From an uncultured bacterium (GTDB taxonomy: Bacteria > Pseudomonadota > Gammaproteobacteria > Burkholderiales > Burkholderiaceae_D), in contig CAIQLE010000222.1 in the NCBI GenBank assembly GCA_903872555.1, forward strand, positions 1 to 9,850: DNA of 9,850 nucleotides, written 5' to 3'. A program made the translations under genes and the position numbers. The notes under the pieces were generated by a model. It saw nothing but the letters and a program-made list of their open reading frames with translations. It was not told where the DNA came from and ran no database searches. Below are positions 1-7,120 of the stretch, piece by piece; positions within the stretch are counted from its first letter, which is position 1, and every line of letters starts with the position of its first letter.

Positions 1-275
1 ATCAGGCCGAATGGCTAGGCACCACGGCCATACTGAGTCAGCGTGAATTCAGCCTGATTGAATATTTGATGCGCTCGCCCAATCATATTTTTTCAAGAAA
101 ACAGATACTCAAGCATGTGTGGGGTATTAATTTTAATCCCGAAACTAATTTAGTGGATGTCTGCATACAAAGAATCCGGAAAAAATTAAACCGCGTTCAG
201 CATGATGGTGAAGTTTTTCCGATTGAAACCATACGCGGCGTAGGCTATCGCTTCAGCACTGAGGGAAGCGCATGA
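1..275 (+). CDS. OmpR/PhoB-family response regulator, C-terminal DNA-binding domain (5' end cut by window)
   Basis: Only the last 90 or so residues are visible; the frame is open from position 3 to the TGA at 273-275, with no start in view, so the gene begins before the window. The peptide reads as the winged-helix output domain of the OmpR/PhoB family: LSQREFSLIEYL near the start, then the recognition-helix segment NLVDVCIQRIRKKL, and the ending IETIRGVGYRF, which forms the C-terminal wing hairpin in this family. The receiver domain with its phospho-acceptor Asp lies outside the window. The internal ATG at 69 bases from the left is only a residue inside the domain and not a start. The stop overlaps the ATG of the next gene (ATGA at 272-275), so regulator and kinase are almost certainly translationally coupled partners. 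The DNA target cannot be told from the visible part. Confidence 0.95.
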   Translation, partial: QAEWLGTTAILSQREFSLIEYLMRSPNHIFSRKQILKHVWGINFNPETNLVDVCIQRIRKKLNRVQHDGEVFPIETIRGVGYRFSTEGSA

Positions 276-1687
276 AAAAATCATTCCGCAAGCAGTTATT
301 TATCAGAATTTTTCTTGCCGTGGTATTGATACATCTTGTAAATCGTATTACCGCGCAGATTTTTTTGGAAGATCAGATCAATGAACGTGTTATTAAAAAT
401 ATCGCTCAGTCGCAGTTTCACTGTCAAAACCAGATAGGCAATAAAGATAATTACTTTGCCTGTATCAAGCAAAAAGGACGGGAAGATATCATAGCCAGTC
501 TGACTGAATACTATGTCTTATGTGAGATTCAGAATAGCCAGATCATTCGCGGAAATGACCCTGTCTGTTACAAAGCGTTCACAAATAAAAATACGCAAGC
601 AACTCAAGAAAAATTTGTTTATGAACAAAGCAAACTAGTTCCTTACAAAATTGATGATAACAAATGGATCTCTTTGCAATTGGAAAAAGATGGTAATACT
701 TCTGCCATTTTCCTACCTCAAAAAGAGATAGATTTACTGGTTGCCAGCATTTATACCCTCAGAGACAATCTTTATCGATTGATCATACCTGTCATCCTGC
801 TCGCTATCCTGTTGTTAACGCTGTATCTGATTGAGTATTTCATGGCGCCTATCAAGAGTATAGAAAAGGCACTGAATGGACTCACATCAAAAAATCTGGA
901 TAAGCCCTTAAATTTACTACCGCCCTTCAAAGAGTTCGAATCCTTTATTGCTGTTTTTGATGAGCTCAGAGAAAGGTTGAACAAAAGTTTTTCACAAACC
1001 CGAAGATTTGCAGCTTATGCATCACATGAACTGCGTACGCCACTCACTATATTGCGTGGCAATGCGGAAAAACTGATTGGTGAACTTCCTGTGGGCTCAG
1101 AATTACAGATACGCATACGCATGATGGGCGATGAGGTTGAACGACTGATCGAGATCACAGAAAAATTACTGCTCCTTTCACGTGCAGAAGCAAATACCAT
1201 TCCCCACAATATATGCCCTGTTTCTCTCAGCGATCTCATTAATCAACTGGCGCTTGATGCCAAAACATTTCAGTCCGATCTGGAAATTACTACCAACATA
1301 GCACCAGGCATCCACTGGGAGTGCGATGAGGGCTTGTTCCAGCAACTGCTCTACAATTTATTTACCAATGCAGTTAAATACAATGTGCCGAATGGCTGGA
1401 TATGTTTAAGTCTGTTTCAACATGAATCCAATTTCGTACTGACCATAGAGAACCCCTCTGAAAATCTGGCGCCTGACCTGACTGAAAAAGCCTTTGAGCA
1501 TTTTTATCGTGGTGACCAGGCCCGCAACCGGCAAATCGATGGCTTAGGCCTGGGTCTGAGCTTAAGTCTTGAGATCGCAAAACTGCATCAGGCAGAGCTG
1601 ACGCTGGAAGTCACGGAAAGAAAAACTGTGATTGCACGGCTTGAAGCACCATTAAAATATTTAGCCGATGCGGAAGTGGCTCTCTGA
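272..1687 (+). CDS. Membrane sensor histidine kinase (HAMP-HisKA-HATPase_c), partner of the upstream OmpR-type regulator
   Basis: A 471-residue inner-membrane sensor kinase. Transmembrane segment 1 is at about residues 9-27, a periplasmic sensor domain at about 30-166, transmembrane segment 2 at about 167-190, and a HAMP-like linker at about 190-242. The dimerisation/phospho-acceptor box is SHELRTP with His252. The N box is QLLYNLFTNAVKYN (358-371), the F box is FEHFYRGD (409-415 region), and the G2 box is GLGLGLS (about 424-430). The G1 box is weak: the usual D-x-G-x-G is replaced by IENPSENL (392-399), with no glycine. The sensor domain has four cysteines (51, 64, 84, 99) and matches no domain I recognise, so the signal is unknown. 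The start overlaps the preceding stop as ATGA. The sensor-coding part is much more AT-rich than the kinase part. Function as a histidine kinase is clear; the stimulus is not. Confidence 0.95.
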   Translation: MKKSFRKQLFIRIFLAVVLIHLVNRITAQIFLEDQINERVIKNIAQSQFHCQNQIGNKDNYFACIKQKGREDIIASLTEYYVLCEIQNSQIIRGNDPVCYKAFTNKNTQATQEKFVYEQSKLVPYKIDDNKWISLQLEKDGNTSAIFLPQKEIDLLVASIYTLRDNLYRLIIPVILLAILLLTLYLIEYFMAPIKSIEKALNGLTSKNLDKPLNLLPPFKEFESFIAVFDELRERLNKSFSQTRRFAAYASHELRTPLTILRGNAEKLIGELPVGSELQIRIRMMGDEVERLIEITEKLLLLSRAEANTIPHNICPVSLSDLINQLALDAKTFQSDLEITTNIAPGIHWECDEGLFQQLLYNLFTNAVKYNVPNGWICLSLFQHESNFVLTIENPSENLAPDLTEKAFEHFYRGDQARNRQIDGLGLGLSLSLEIAKLHQAELTLEVTERKTVIARLEAPLKYLADAEVAL

Positions 1688-1754
1688 TACAACACTGCAA
1701 CCTGCAAATATAAACAAGACTCACGTCCTCATGCCATGTTTACTCAAACAAAAA

Positions 1755-1772
1755 AGGGGCCCGCAGACCCCT
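1755..1772 (-). terminator. Rho-independent terminator of the MFS carrier / minus-strand operon
   Basis: Read on the minus strand, AGGGGTC-TGCG-GGCCCCT forms a 7-bp stem (one G-T wobble) with a four-base loop, followed by TTTTT, one G and TTT. It begins three bases after the MFS stop codon. On the + strand the same hairpin is followed by GTTTCAG, a poor T-tract, so it mainly stops minus-strand transcription and only weakly, if at all, the converging kinase gene. I see no other terminator for the + strand kinase in 1688-1754. Confidence 0.85.
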
Positions 1773-1775
1773 GTT

Positions 1776-3044
1776 TCAGTGACGTTGTATATAAGCTCTT
1801 CGCATAGGCTTGAGTATCAATATAGCTAGCGCCGCGGTCAGGAAATTCGCTGCAATAGCAGTCACGAACACCGGTGTCCATGTACCTCCGGCCTGAAACA
1901 TCAGCGCCGCCAGTGGGCCACCCAAGATGGCGCCTACGCCTGCACCAGCATATAAAAATCCGTAATTAGTAGATGCGAACTTCGCTCCAAAGGTATCCGT
2001 TAATGTCGACGGAAAGAGTGAAAAAATTTCGCCCCAGCCAAAAAACACCACGCCTGAAAGCAGCACAAACAACACAGCGTTATCGCGCGTGAGGAACCAT
2101 ACGGTCATGGCCATCCCTTCCAGCGTGAAGGCAATCAACATCGTGTTTTCACGCCCTATCTTGTCGGAGACCCAGCCAAAAAAAGGACGCGTCAATCCGT
2201 TCATGAGTCTGTCTATCGTCATTGCCAAGGGCAAAGCCGCCATACCGAATACAGTCGCGTCGATAATGCCGAAATCTTTAGCGAATGCTCCCATCTGAGA
2301 GACCACCATCAGGCCCGAGGTGGACATCAGGACCATCATCAGGAACATGGTCCAGAAAATTGGCTGCCGCAATAACTGTGAGGGCCCCAACTCAGGTACA
2401 TGCGATACCGGCAAACTGGCGTGTTCGGTGGCCTGATAATTTTCCGGAGGCGTTTTTAATATCCATGCGCAGACAAGACAGACCAAGCCAAACATCAAAC
2501 CAAAGGATATGAGCGTCCATTCCAGCCCATTCGCAGCCAGACTATTTGAGACGGGAAAAGTAGTTAACGATGCACCCATGCCATAACCCGATGCTGCGAT
2601 GCCTGCGGCCAGACCGCGACGATCAGGAAACCATTTCACCATCAAGCCCACTACACCGATATAAACAATGCCTGTGCCTATACCTGCAAACAAGCCATAG
2701 CTCAGATACAAGGATAGCAAGCTACTTGATTGCGACCCGACTACCCAACTCGAACCTACCAGTAAGGCACCCAGGGTCAGTAATTTTCTGATGCCAAAAC
2801 GATCTATCAGATACCCGCCTAAAGGCGACAAAAAGCATTGCAAACCGACGACGATAGAAAACACCACCTGCACTTCGGCCAAACTGGCATCGAGTTTTTG
2901 CATGAAGGGCTTGGTCAGCAAGGCCCACACATACTGCGGGCTTGCAATCGAGATCATGCACAACACACCGACCGCAAGTTGTATCCAGCGATTCGGGATG
3001 GCAGGCTTAGCGGTATCCATGATTTCTTGTGCGGCTTGTGACAT
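1776..3044 (-). CDS. MFS transporter, oxalate/formate antiporter (OFA)-like family
   Basis: A 422-residue, about 12-helix inner-membrane carrier. The MFS motif A copy between helices 2 and 3 is GGYLIDRFGIRK (76-87), with a second copy in the C-terminal half, GWVSDKIGREN (290-300). A hydrophilic central loop lies at about 198-228. The pattern of the N-terminal helices (SPQYVWALLTKPFMQKL, then GLQCFLSPLGGYLIDRFG), the segment MVKWFPDRRGLAAGIAASGYG and the C-terminal YGFLYAGAGVGAILGGPLAA are typical of OFA-type carriers of small organic anions. The substrate is not readable: this family has many members that do not carry oxalate or formate. Start: ATG at 3044 with GGAGA at 3053-3049 on the minus strand, five bases upstream. 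An out-of-frame ATG overlaps the spacer. The gene lies 72 bases after the amidase stop and ends at a strong terminator, so it is probably the last gene of the catabolic operon. Family assignment is firm, substrate unknown. Confidence 0.9.
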   Translation of the reverse strand: MSQAAQEIMDTAKPAIPNRWIQLAVGVLCMISIASPQYVWALLTKPFMQKLDASLAEVQVVFSIVVGLQCFLSPLGGYLIDRFGIRKLLTLGALLVGSSWVVGSQSSSLLSLYLSYGLFAGIGTGIVYIGVVGLMVKWFPDRRGLAAGIAASGYGMGASLTTFPVSNSLAANGLEWTLISFGLMFGLVCLVCAWILKTPPENYQATEHASLPVSHVPELGPSQLLRQPIFWTMFLMMVLMSTSGLMVVSQMGAFAKDFGIIDATVFGMAALPLAMTIDRLMNGLTRPFFGWVSDKIGRENTMLIAFTLEGMAMTVWFLTRDNAVLFVLLSGVVFFGWGEIFSLFPSTLTDTFGAKFASTNYGFLYAGAGVGAILGGPLAALMFQAGGTWTPVFVTAIAANFLTAALAILILKPMRRAYIQRH

Positions 3045-3116
3045 ACATTCTCCATTGTGAGGACAGAATCATCAGACCATAATCTGACCTGTCACTCAAT
3101 TTCAATACGCTGTGCT

Positions 3117-4526
3117 TCAGTCGTTTGCCTTCATTGTAGCTACGGGCATGACAAAGGGGTTTTTAGATTCATATGCGCGCGCTGCACGTAATACTTTTGC
3201 ATCTGAAAATTTTGCTCCCACGAGCTGCATAGCGATGGGCAAGCCATCGACAAAGCCACAAGGCAGGGTCGCGGTCGGTTGCTGTGTCAGATTAAAAGGA
3301 TAGGTAAAGGGCGACCATTCCCACCAACGCTGACGCTTGCCACCGGGCGGCACTTCATAACCCGCCTGAAATGCCGTAATAGGCATTTGAGGCGTAATCA
3401 GTAAATCATATGTCGCATGCAGATTATTCATCTGACGACCCAGTTTTTCCCGCTCGCGCTCAAGTCGTCGGTAGTCAAGCGCACTCAGTGTAAAGCCAGG
3501 CTCTGCCAGTTCCAGCATGGCGGGTTCTACCAATGCACGCTGTTCTGCTGACATTGGTTCTATGGCTAAGGCCAGTGCCACGGCCCATAGCGGACGCATA
3601 ATGGCAATCGGATCGTCGAGTTTTAGATCAATGGTCTCGACAACTGCACCCAAGTCTTTGAATACTTGTAGCTGCTGCTCTATGGCCGCCGCAACAGCAG
3701 GGTCTACTTCGGCGTAACCCAGATCTGGGGTGTAGGCAATGCGCCATCCCTGTATGCCACTATTCAGATGCGCCAGATAATCGATGGACTCCATCGGTGT
3801 CTGATACCAGTCACGGGCATCAGGTCGGGCAATCACATGCTGCAATAAGGCCGCATCTTCAACCGTGCGCGTGATCGGCCCCTGATGCCAAAGTGTCAGC
3901 GCAGGTGAATGCGGATGCACCGGAACCAGCCCCCAGGTTGACTTAAATCCAAAGACCCCGCAGAAAGCGGAAGGAATGCGAATCGAACCACCGCCATCGG
4001 TGGCTAAATGCAAAGGTCCCATGCCGAGCGCTGCAGCGGCAGCTGCACCACCACTGCTGCCGCCAGGTGTCATCTCATGATTCCATGGATTGCGAGTGAT
4101 CCCTGTCAGGGGACTGTCGGTGACACCTTTCCAGCCAAATTCAGGCGTCGTAGTCTTACCCAGAATGATGGCACCTTGCTCACGCATGCGTGCTACAGGT
4201 GGGCCATCTTCATCCCATACCTGATCAGGATTAATGGTCAGTGATCCCCGACGCGTAGGCCAGCCTTTGGCTAGCACCAGATCTTTGACACTGGCGGGTA
4301 CGCCATCCAGCAAGCCCATAGGTTTGCCTTGAAACCAGCGCGCTTCAGATGCTTGTGCGCAGCGCATAGCATGGTCTTCATCCAGCACACAAAATGCATT
4401 GATAACGGGATTGAGTTCAGCGACCTGACTTAATACGCTACGGGTCACTTCGACCGGTGACAGTTCTCCGCTTTTGTACAGTGACAGTAAGCGGCTAGCC
4501 GAAAGATAAAGGATGTCTTCAGACAC
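3117..4526 (-). CDS. Amidase-signature family amidohydrolase
   Basis: A 469-residue member of the amidase-signature (GatA/AtzE-like) superfamily, which hydrolyses C-N amide bonds by a Ser-cisSer-Lys triad. All three residues are visible: Lys81 in GVPASVKDL, cis-Ser157 in TPGGSSGG, and nucleophile Ser181 in DGGGSIRIPS. The spacing (76 and 24 residues) fits the family and the length is normal, so the protein should be active. No signal peptide is seen, so it is likely cytoplasmic. The C-terminal part (about 400-438, FTYPFNLTQQPTATLPCG, then GLPIAMQLVGAKF) is the standard fold-closing segment of the family. The start is a GTG at 4526; no ATG lies upstream in frame before a stop, and no strong Shine-Dalgarno sequence is seen. 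It is not part of GatCAB, as there are no gatB/gatC neighbours. Lying after the Mo-hydroxylase genes, it could open a lactam or cleave an amide made by that enzyme; this is inference. Confidence 0.93.
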   Translation of the reverse strand: MSEDILYLSASRLLSLYKSGELSPVEVTRSVLSQVAELNPVINAFCVLDEDHAMRCAQASEARWFQGKPMGLLDGVPASVKDLVLAKGWPTRRGSLTINPDQVWDEDGPPVARMREQGAIILGKTTTPEFGWKGVTDSPLTGITRNPWNHEMTPGGSSGGAAAAAALGMGPLHLATDGGGSIRIPSAFCGVFGFKSTWGLVPVHPHSPALTLWHQGPITRTVEDAALLQHVIARPDARDWYQTPMESIDYLAHLNSGIQGWRIAYTPDLGYAEVDPAVAAAIEQQLQVFKDLGAVVETIDLKLDDPIAIMRPLWAVALALAIEPMSAEQRALVEPAMLELAEPGFTLSALDYRRLEREREKLGRQMNNLHATYDLLITPQMPITAFQAGYEVPPGGKRQRWWEWSPFTYPFNLTQQPTATLPCGFVDGLPIAMQLVGAKFSDAKVLRAARAYESKNPFVMPVATMKAND

Positions 4527-4577
4527 AGAGGCAATTCTCAGTTTGATGAATAAAACGAGTCACGTACCTCAACACAC

Positions 4578-4646
4578 TTCACGGACAGCGAACCCGGCTG
4601 ACTCCCCAGAGGAAAGTTGCAAGAGACAGCCGGGCTCTGCCGTGAA
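4578..4646. repeat. Large imperfect inverted repeat between large subunit and amidase genes
   Basis: The outer arms TTCACGG (4578-4584) and CCGTGAA (4640-4646) are perfectly complementary. Inside them are a 3-bp CAG/CTG pairing and the strong inner arms CCCGGCTG (4593-4600) and CAGCCGGG (4627-4634). The loop is 26 bases and could fold further. It fills much of the 140-base gap after the large-subunit stop (4667-4669) and before the amidase GTG. Neither side has a T-tract, so it is not a standard intrinsic terminator. It may be an mRNA-stabilising or processing hairpin, an attenuator, or a REP-like dispersed element. I saw no second copy in this window. Confidence 0.75.
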
Positions 4647-4666
4647 TGCAGGCGGAGATAAAACTA

Positions 4667-7120
4667 TCAGGCCTTTTTCATTTTCAATCCATCCAGAATG
4701 GCCTGAGGTGAGATAGGCATAGTACGTACCCTGACACCGGTGGCCTTAAAGATGGCGTTCGCGACCGCTGGTCCGACGGTGGTCGATGCGGGCTCACCAA
4801 CGCCTGAAGGATGGTGCTCGGACGGTACCAGATGCACATCGATCTCTGGTATTTGCGCCAGACGAATCGGTGTGTACTGATGGAAATTGGCCTGTTCAAA
4901 GCCACCATCCTTGATCGTCAGACGCTCTGCCATGATCTGACCTGCGCCCCACAATGCGGATGCACGAATCTGAGAATCCACATTCTTTGGATTTACGACG
5001 ATGCCGCAATCCATCGCAATGGTCAGACGGTTAATCGTGAAATTACCGGTAGCAGGATCAACCGTGACTTCTGCGACAGTGGCAACCCAGGTAGGGCTCT
5101 GACGTTCTTCCGCAGCCGTGACAGCAACGGCCATAGCGGTGTTCGGTGGTAATTTCTTTTTGCCGTAGCCTGATTTTTCTGCTGCGACGCGCAGACACTT
5201 CGCCAGACGATGTGCGCCACCGACAGTGGCAGACTCATACGGTACCCAAGCACCCTCCTGAGTCCACGGTAGAGAAATCCACAGACGATCCATGTAGTAG
5301 TCAGAAGGCGTGCCTGGCTTATGTCCAGAGTTTGGAATGCCGCGATTACCGCCCTTGCCATTCAATCGGGCCAGACGGAACTGCAGTGGATCGACACCGG
5401 TTGCATGCGCAATCTCATCCATCATCGATTCAAGTACGAAGATGTTGTACGAGTTTGATACCGTACGCAGTGCACTGGCCTGAACAGCCCAAGTGGTCGT
5501 ATCGTGATTCCATGCACGCACGCGATGGTTGGGCATGTCGTACCAATGGTCACTGCCACCGATAGACCACTGGTCGATGTCCTGCTTCTTTTCATCCCAG
5601 GAATCTTGCTGCAGCCAGTCAGTGCCGTATTTTTTACCGACGGAGAAGCGTGGGCCCATGAAGCCGCACACGATATCGTGATTCAGGCCGAGGAATTTAC
5701 CATCCTTCAGTCCTGCCTTCAGACGGTGATACGTCGGTGTACGCGCAAAGCTGGTTGCGAAATTCGATTCGCGACTTTGTATCAGCTTGACTGGCTGACC
5801 AAGCACTTTGGCGCAATAAGCAGCGGCGAGAATTTCATCAAAATCCTGCTTGCCGCCAAAGCCACCACCGACCAGATATTCATGCAAATAGATTTTGGTG
5901 TCTTCTGGCTTTTTGTTGAAAACCTTGGCCAGAAATCCTGTCAGGGTCATACGTGCGAACGACTGACTTTGCGTGCCCACATAAATATGGCATTCATCAT
6001 TGATGAACTGTGCCGTAGCGTTCAAAGGCTCCATGGTTGCGTGACAGACCATCTCTGTCGTGTATTCCACATCCAGAATTTTGTCTGCATCAGCGATGGC
6101 TTTTTCAACATCGCCTTCCAGCACCCAGTTCGCACCGAGATCTTCTTTGGTTGCGAGTTCTTTGTATTCGGTTGCCAGAGTTGCGGAATCCAGATTGGCA
6201 TACGGGCCGGCATCCCATTCCACTTTTAATGCTTTGGCTGCCTTCATCGCCGTCGGGAAGCGGTCAGCTATAGCAATCACCCAGCCAGTACATTTACCAA
6301 AGGAATCATCAATCGTGATGGCTTTGACGAAACCAGGGATCTTGCGCGCCTCAGTATCATCCACACTCTTTACTTTAGAAGCATAACGGGTACGTGGAAT
6401 AACGAGTGCACCATAGACCATGTTCGGCAAGAACACGTCCATACCGTATTTGGCTGAACCATTTGTCTTGGCCGGAATATCCAGTGACTTCAGCGACTTG
6501 CCTATGATCTTATAGCTGGCTGGCGACTTGAGTTTAATCGCTCGAAAATCTTCGGGATAAGCAAATTTACGATTGAGGCTGACTTTTTGGAGGATCTCGC
6601 CATAGGTCACCGATTTTCCTGAAGACTTATCGTGCACGCTACCCGCTTTTGCAAAACATTTGCCCGGGGTGCTGTTCAAGATACCTGCACCGGCTTCAAT
6701 CAATGCCATACGACCGGCGGCACCGGCTCGTGCCACACGATCAAATTCGGTGGTGATACTGCCGCTATTGACCGTGTAGGCCAGACCATAGATGGCAAAA
6801 TTCTCAACACTCTCCATAGGCGTATCGAGACGCACATCTTCCCACCGAACTTCAAGTTCTTCCGCAATAATTTGTGCCAGACCGGTGCCGATATGCTGGC
6901 CCATCTCCGCCTTGACAATATGCATCGTGACTTTATTATCTGGCGTGACAGTAAACCAGATAGAAGGTGTATAGCCATTCGCAGGAGCACCCGCAGCCTG
7001 TGCTGTTCCATTCATCAGTGCACCACCCAGACCTATACTGAAATAGGTACCTGCAGCGGTCGCTGTCGATCTGACGAGGAAGTCCCGGCGTGATTCGCCC
7101 TGAGCTGTTAACTTAGACAT
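4667..7120 (-). CDS. Xanthine-dehydrogenase-family molybdopterin-binding large subunit, IorB/membrane aldehyde dehydrogenase type, Tat-exported
   Basis: An 817-residue catalytic subunit of a molybdenum hydroxylase. It hydroxylates an N-heterocycle or oxidises an aldehyde and passes electrons to the [2Fe-2S] subunit encoded upstream. The N-terminus has a twin-arginine signal, SRRDFL (10-15), a hydrophobic stretch (about 16-37) and a possible AQA cleavage site ending at residue 42, so the enzyme should act in the periplasm. Cofactor motifs visible: GGGFGGK (418-424), TMEPLNATA (about 362-370), LRTVSNSYNIFVLES (about 551-565), DCGIVVNP (704-711), and the GVGEP motif with the catalytic base Glu776. 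The start is ATG at 7120: AAAGGAG at 7133-7127 lies six bases upstream and the Tat motif then falls at the right place. A further in-frame ATG at 7168 lies inside the upstream gene and would bury the Tat signal. It overlaps the small-subunit stop by 8 bases. Several segments differ from usual IorB proteins (see findings). Substrate unknown. Confidence 0.92.
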   Translation of the reverse strand: MSKLTAQGESRRDFLVRSTATAAGTYFSIGLGGALMNGTAQAAGAPANGYTPSIWFTVTPDNKVTMHIVKAEMGQHIGTGLAQIIAEELEVRWEDVRLDTPMESVENFAIYGLAYTVNSGSITTEFDRVARAGAAGRMALIEAGAGILNSTPGKCFAKAGSVHDKSSGKSVTYGEILQKVSLNRKFAYPEDFRAIKLKSPASYKIIGKSLKSLDIPAKTNGSAKYGMDVFLPNMVYGALVIPRTRYASKVKSVDDTEARKIPGFVKAITIDDSFGKCTGWVIAIADRFPTAMKAAKALKVEWDAGPYANLDSATLATEYKELATKEDLGANWVLEGDVEKAIADADKILDVEYTTEMVCHATMEPLNATAQFINDECHIYVGTQSQSFARMTLTGFLAKVFNKKPEDTKIYLHEYLVGGGFGGKQDFDEILAAAYCAKVLGQPVKLIQSRESNFATSFARTPTYHRLKAGLKDGKFLGLNHDIVCGFMGPRFSVGKKYGTDWLQQDSWDEKKQDIDQWSIGGSDHWYDMPNHRVRAWNHDTTTWAVQASALRTVSNSYNIFVLESMMDEIAHATGVDPLQFRLARLNGKGGNRGIPNSGHKPGTPSDYYMDRLWISLPWTQEGAWVPYESATVGGAHRLAKCLRVAAEKSGYGKKKLPPNTAMAVAVTAAEERQSPTWVATVAEVTVDPATGNFTINRLTIAMDCGIVVNPKNVDSQIRASALWGAGQIMAERLTIKDGGFEQANFHQYTPIRLAQIPEIDVHLVPSEHHPSGVGEPASTTVGPAVANAIFKATGVRVRTMPISPQAILDGLKMKKA

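Noticed and set aside
1776..3044. Calling the carrier a true oxalate:formate antiporter (OxlT)
   Set aside because: Family resemblance alone does not give the substrate, and no oxalate or formate metabolism gene (such as oxalyl-CoA decarboxylase or formyl-CoA transferase) is nearby.
3072..3087. Short inverted repeat TCAGA/TCTGA between amidase and carrier genes
   Set aside because: Only 5 bp per arm, AT-rich and without a T-tract; too weak to call a terminator or operator.
3117..4526. Amidase as GatA of the tRNA amidotransferase
   Set aside because: No gatB or gatC neighbour, and it sits among catabolic genes; the catalytic triad alone is shared by the whole superfamily.
5504..6229. Open frame of 241 codons on the + strand
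   Set aside because: It lies wholly antisense to the well-supported large-subunit gene, has no recognisable domain and no ribosome-binding site; its length reflects the codon bias of the real gene.
6632..7093. Open frame of 153 codons on the + strand
   Set aside because: Antisense to the N-terminal part of the large subunit; low-complexity, cysteine- and histidine-rich composition typical of shadow frames.
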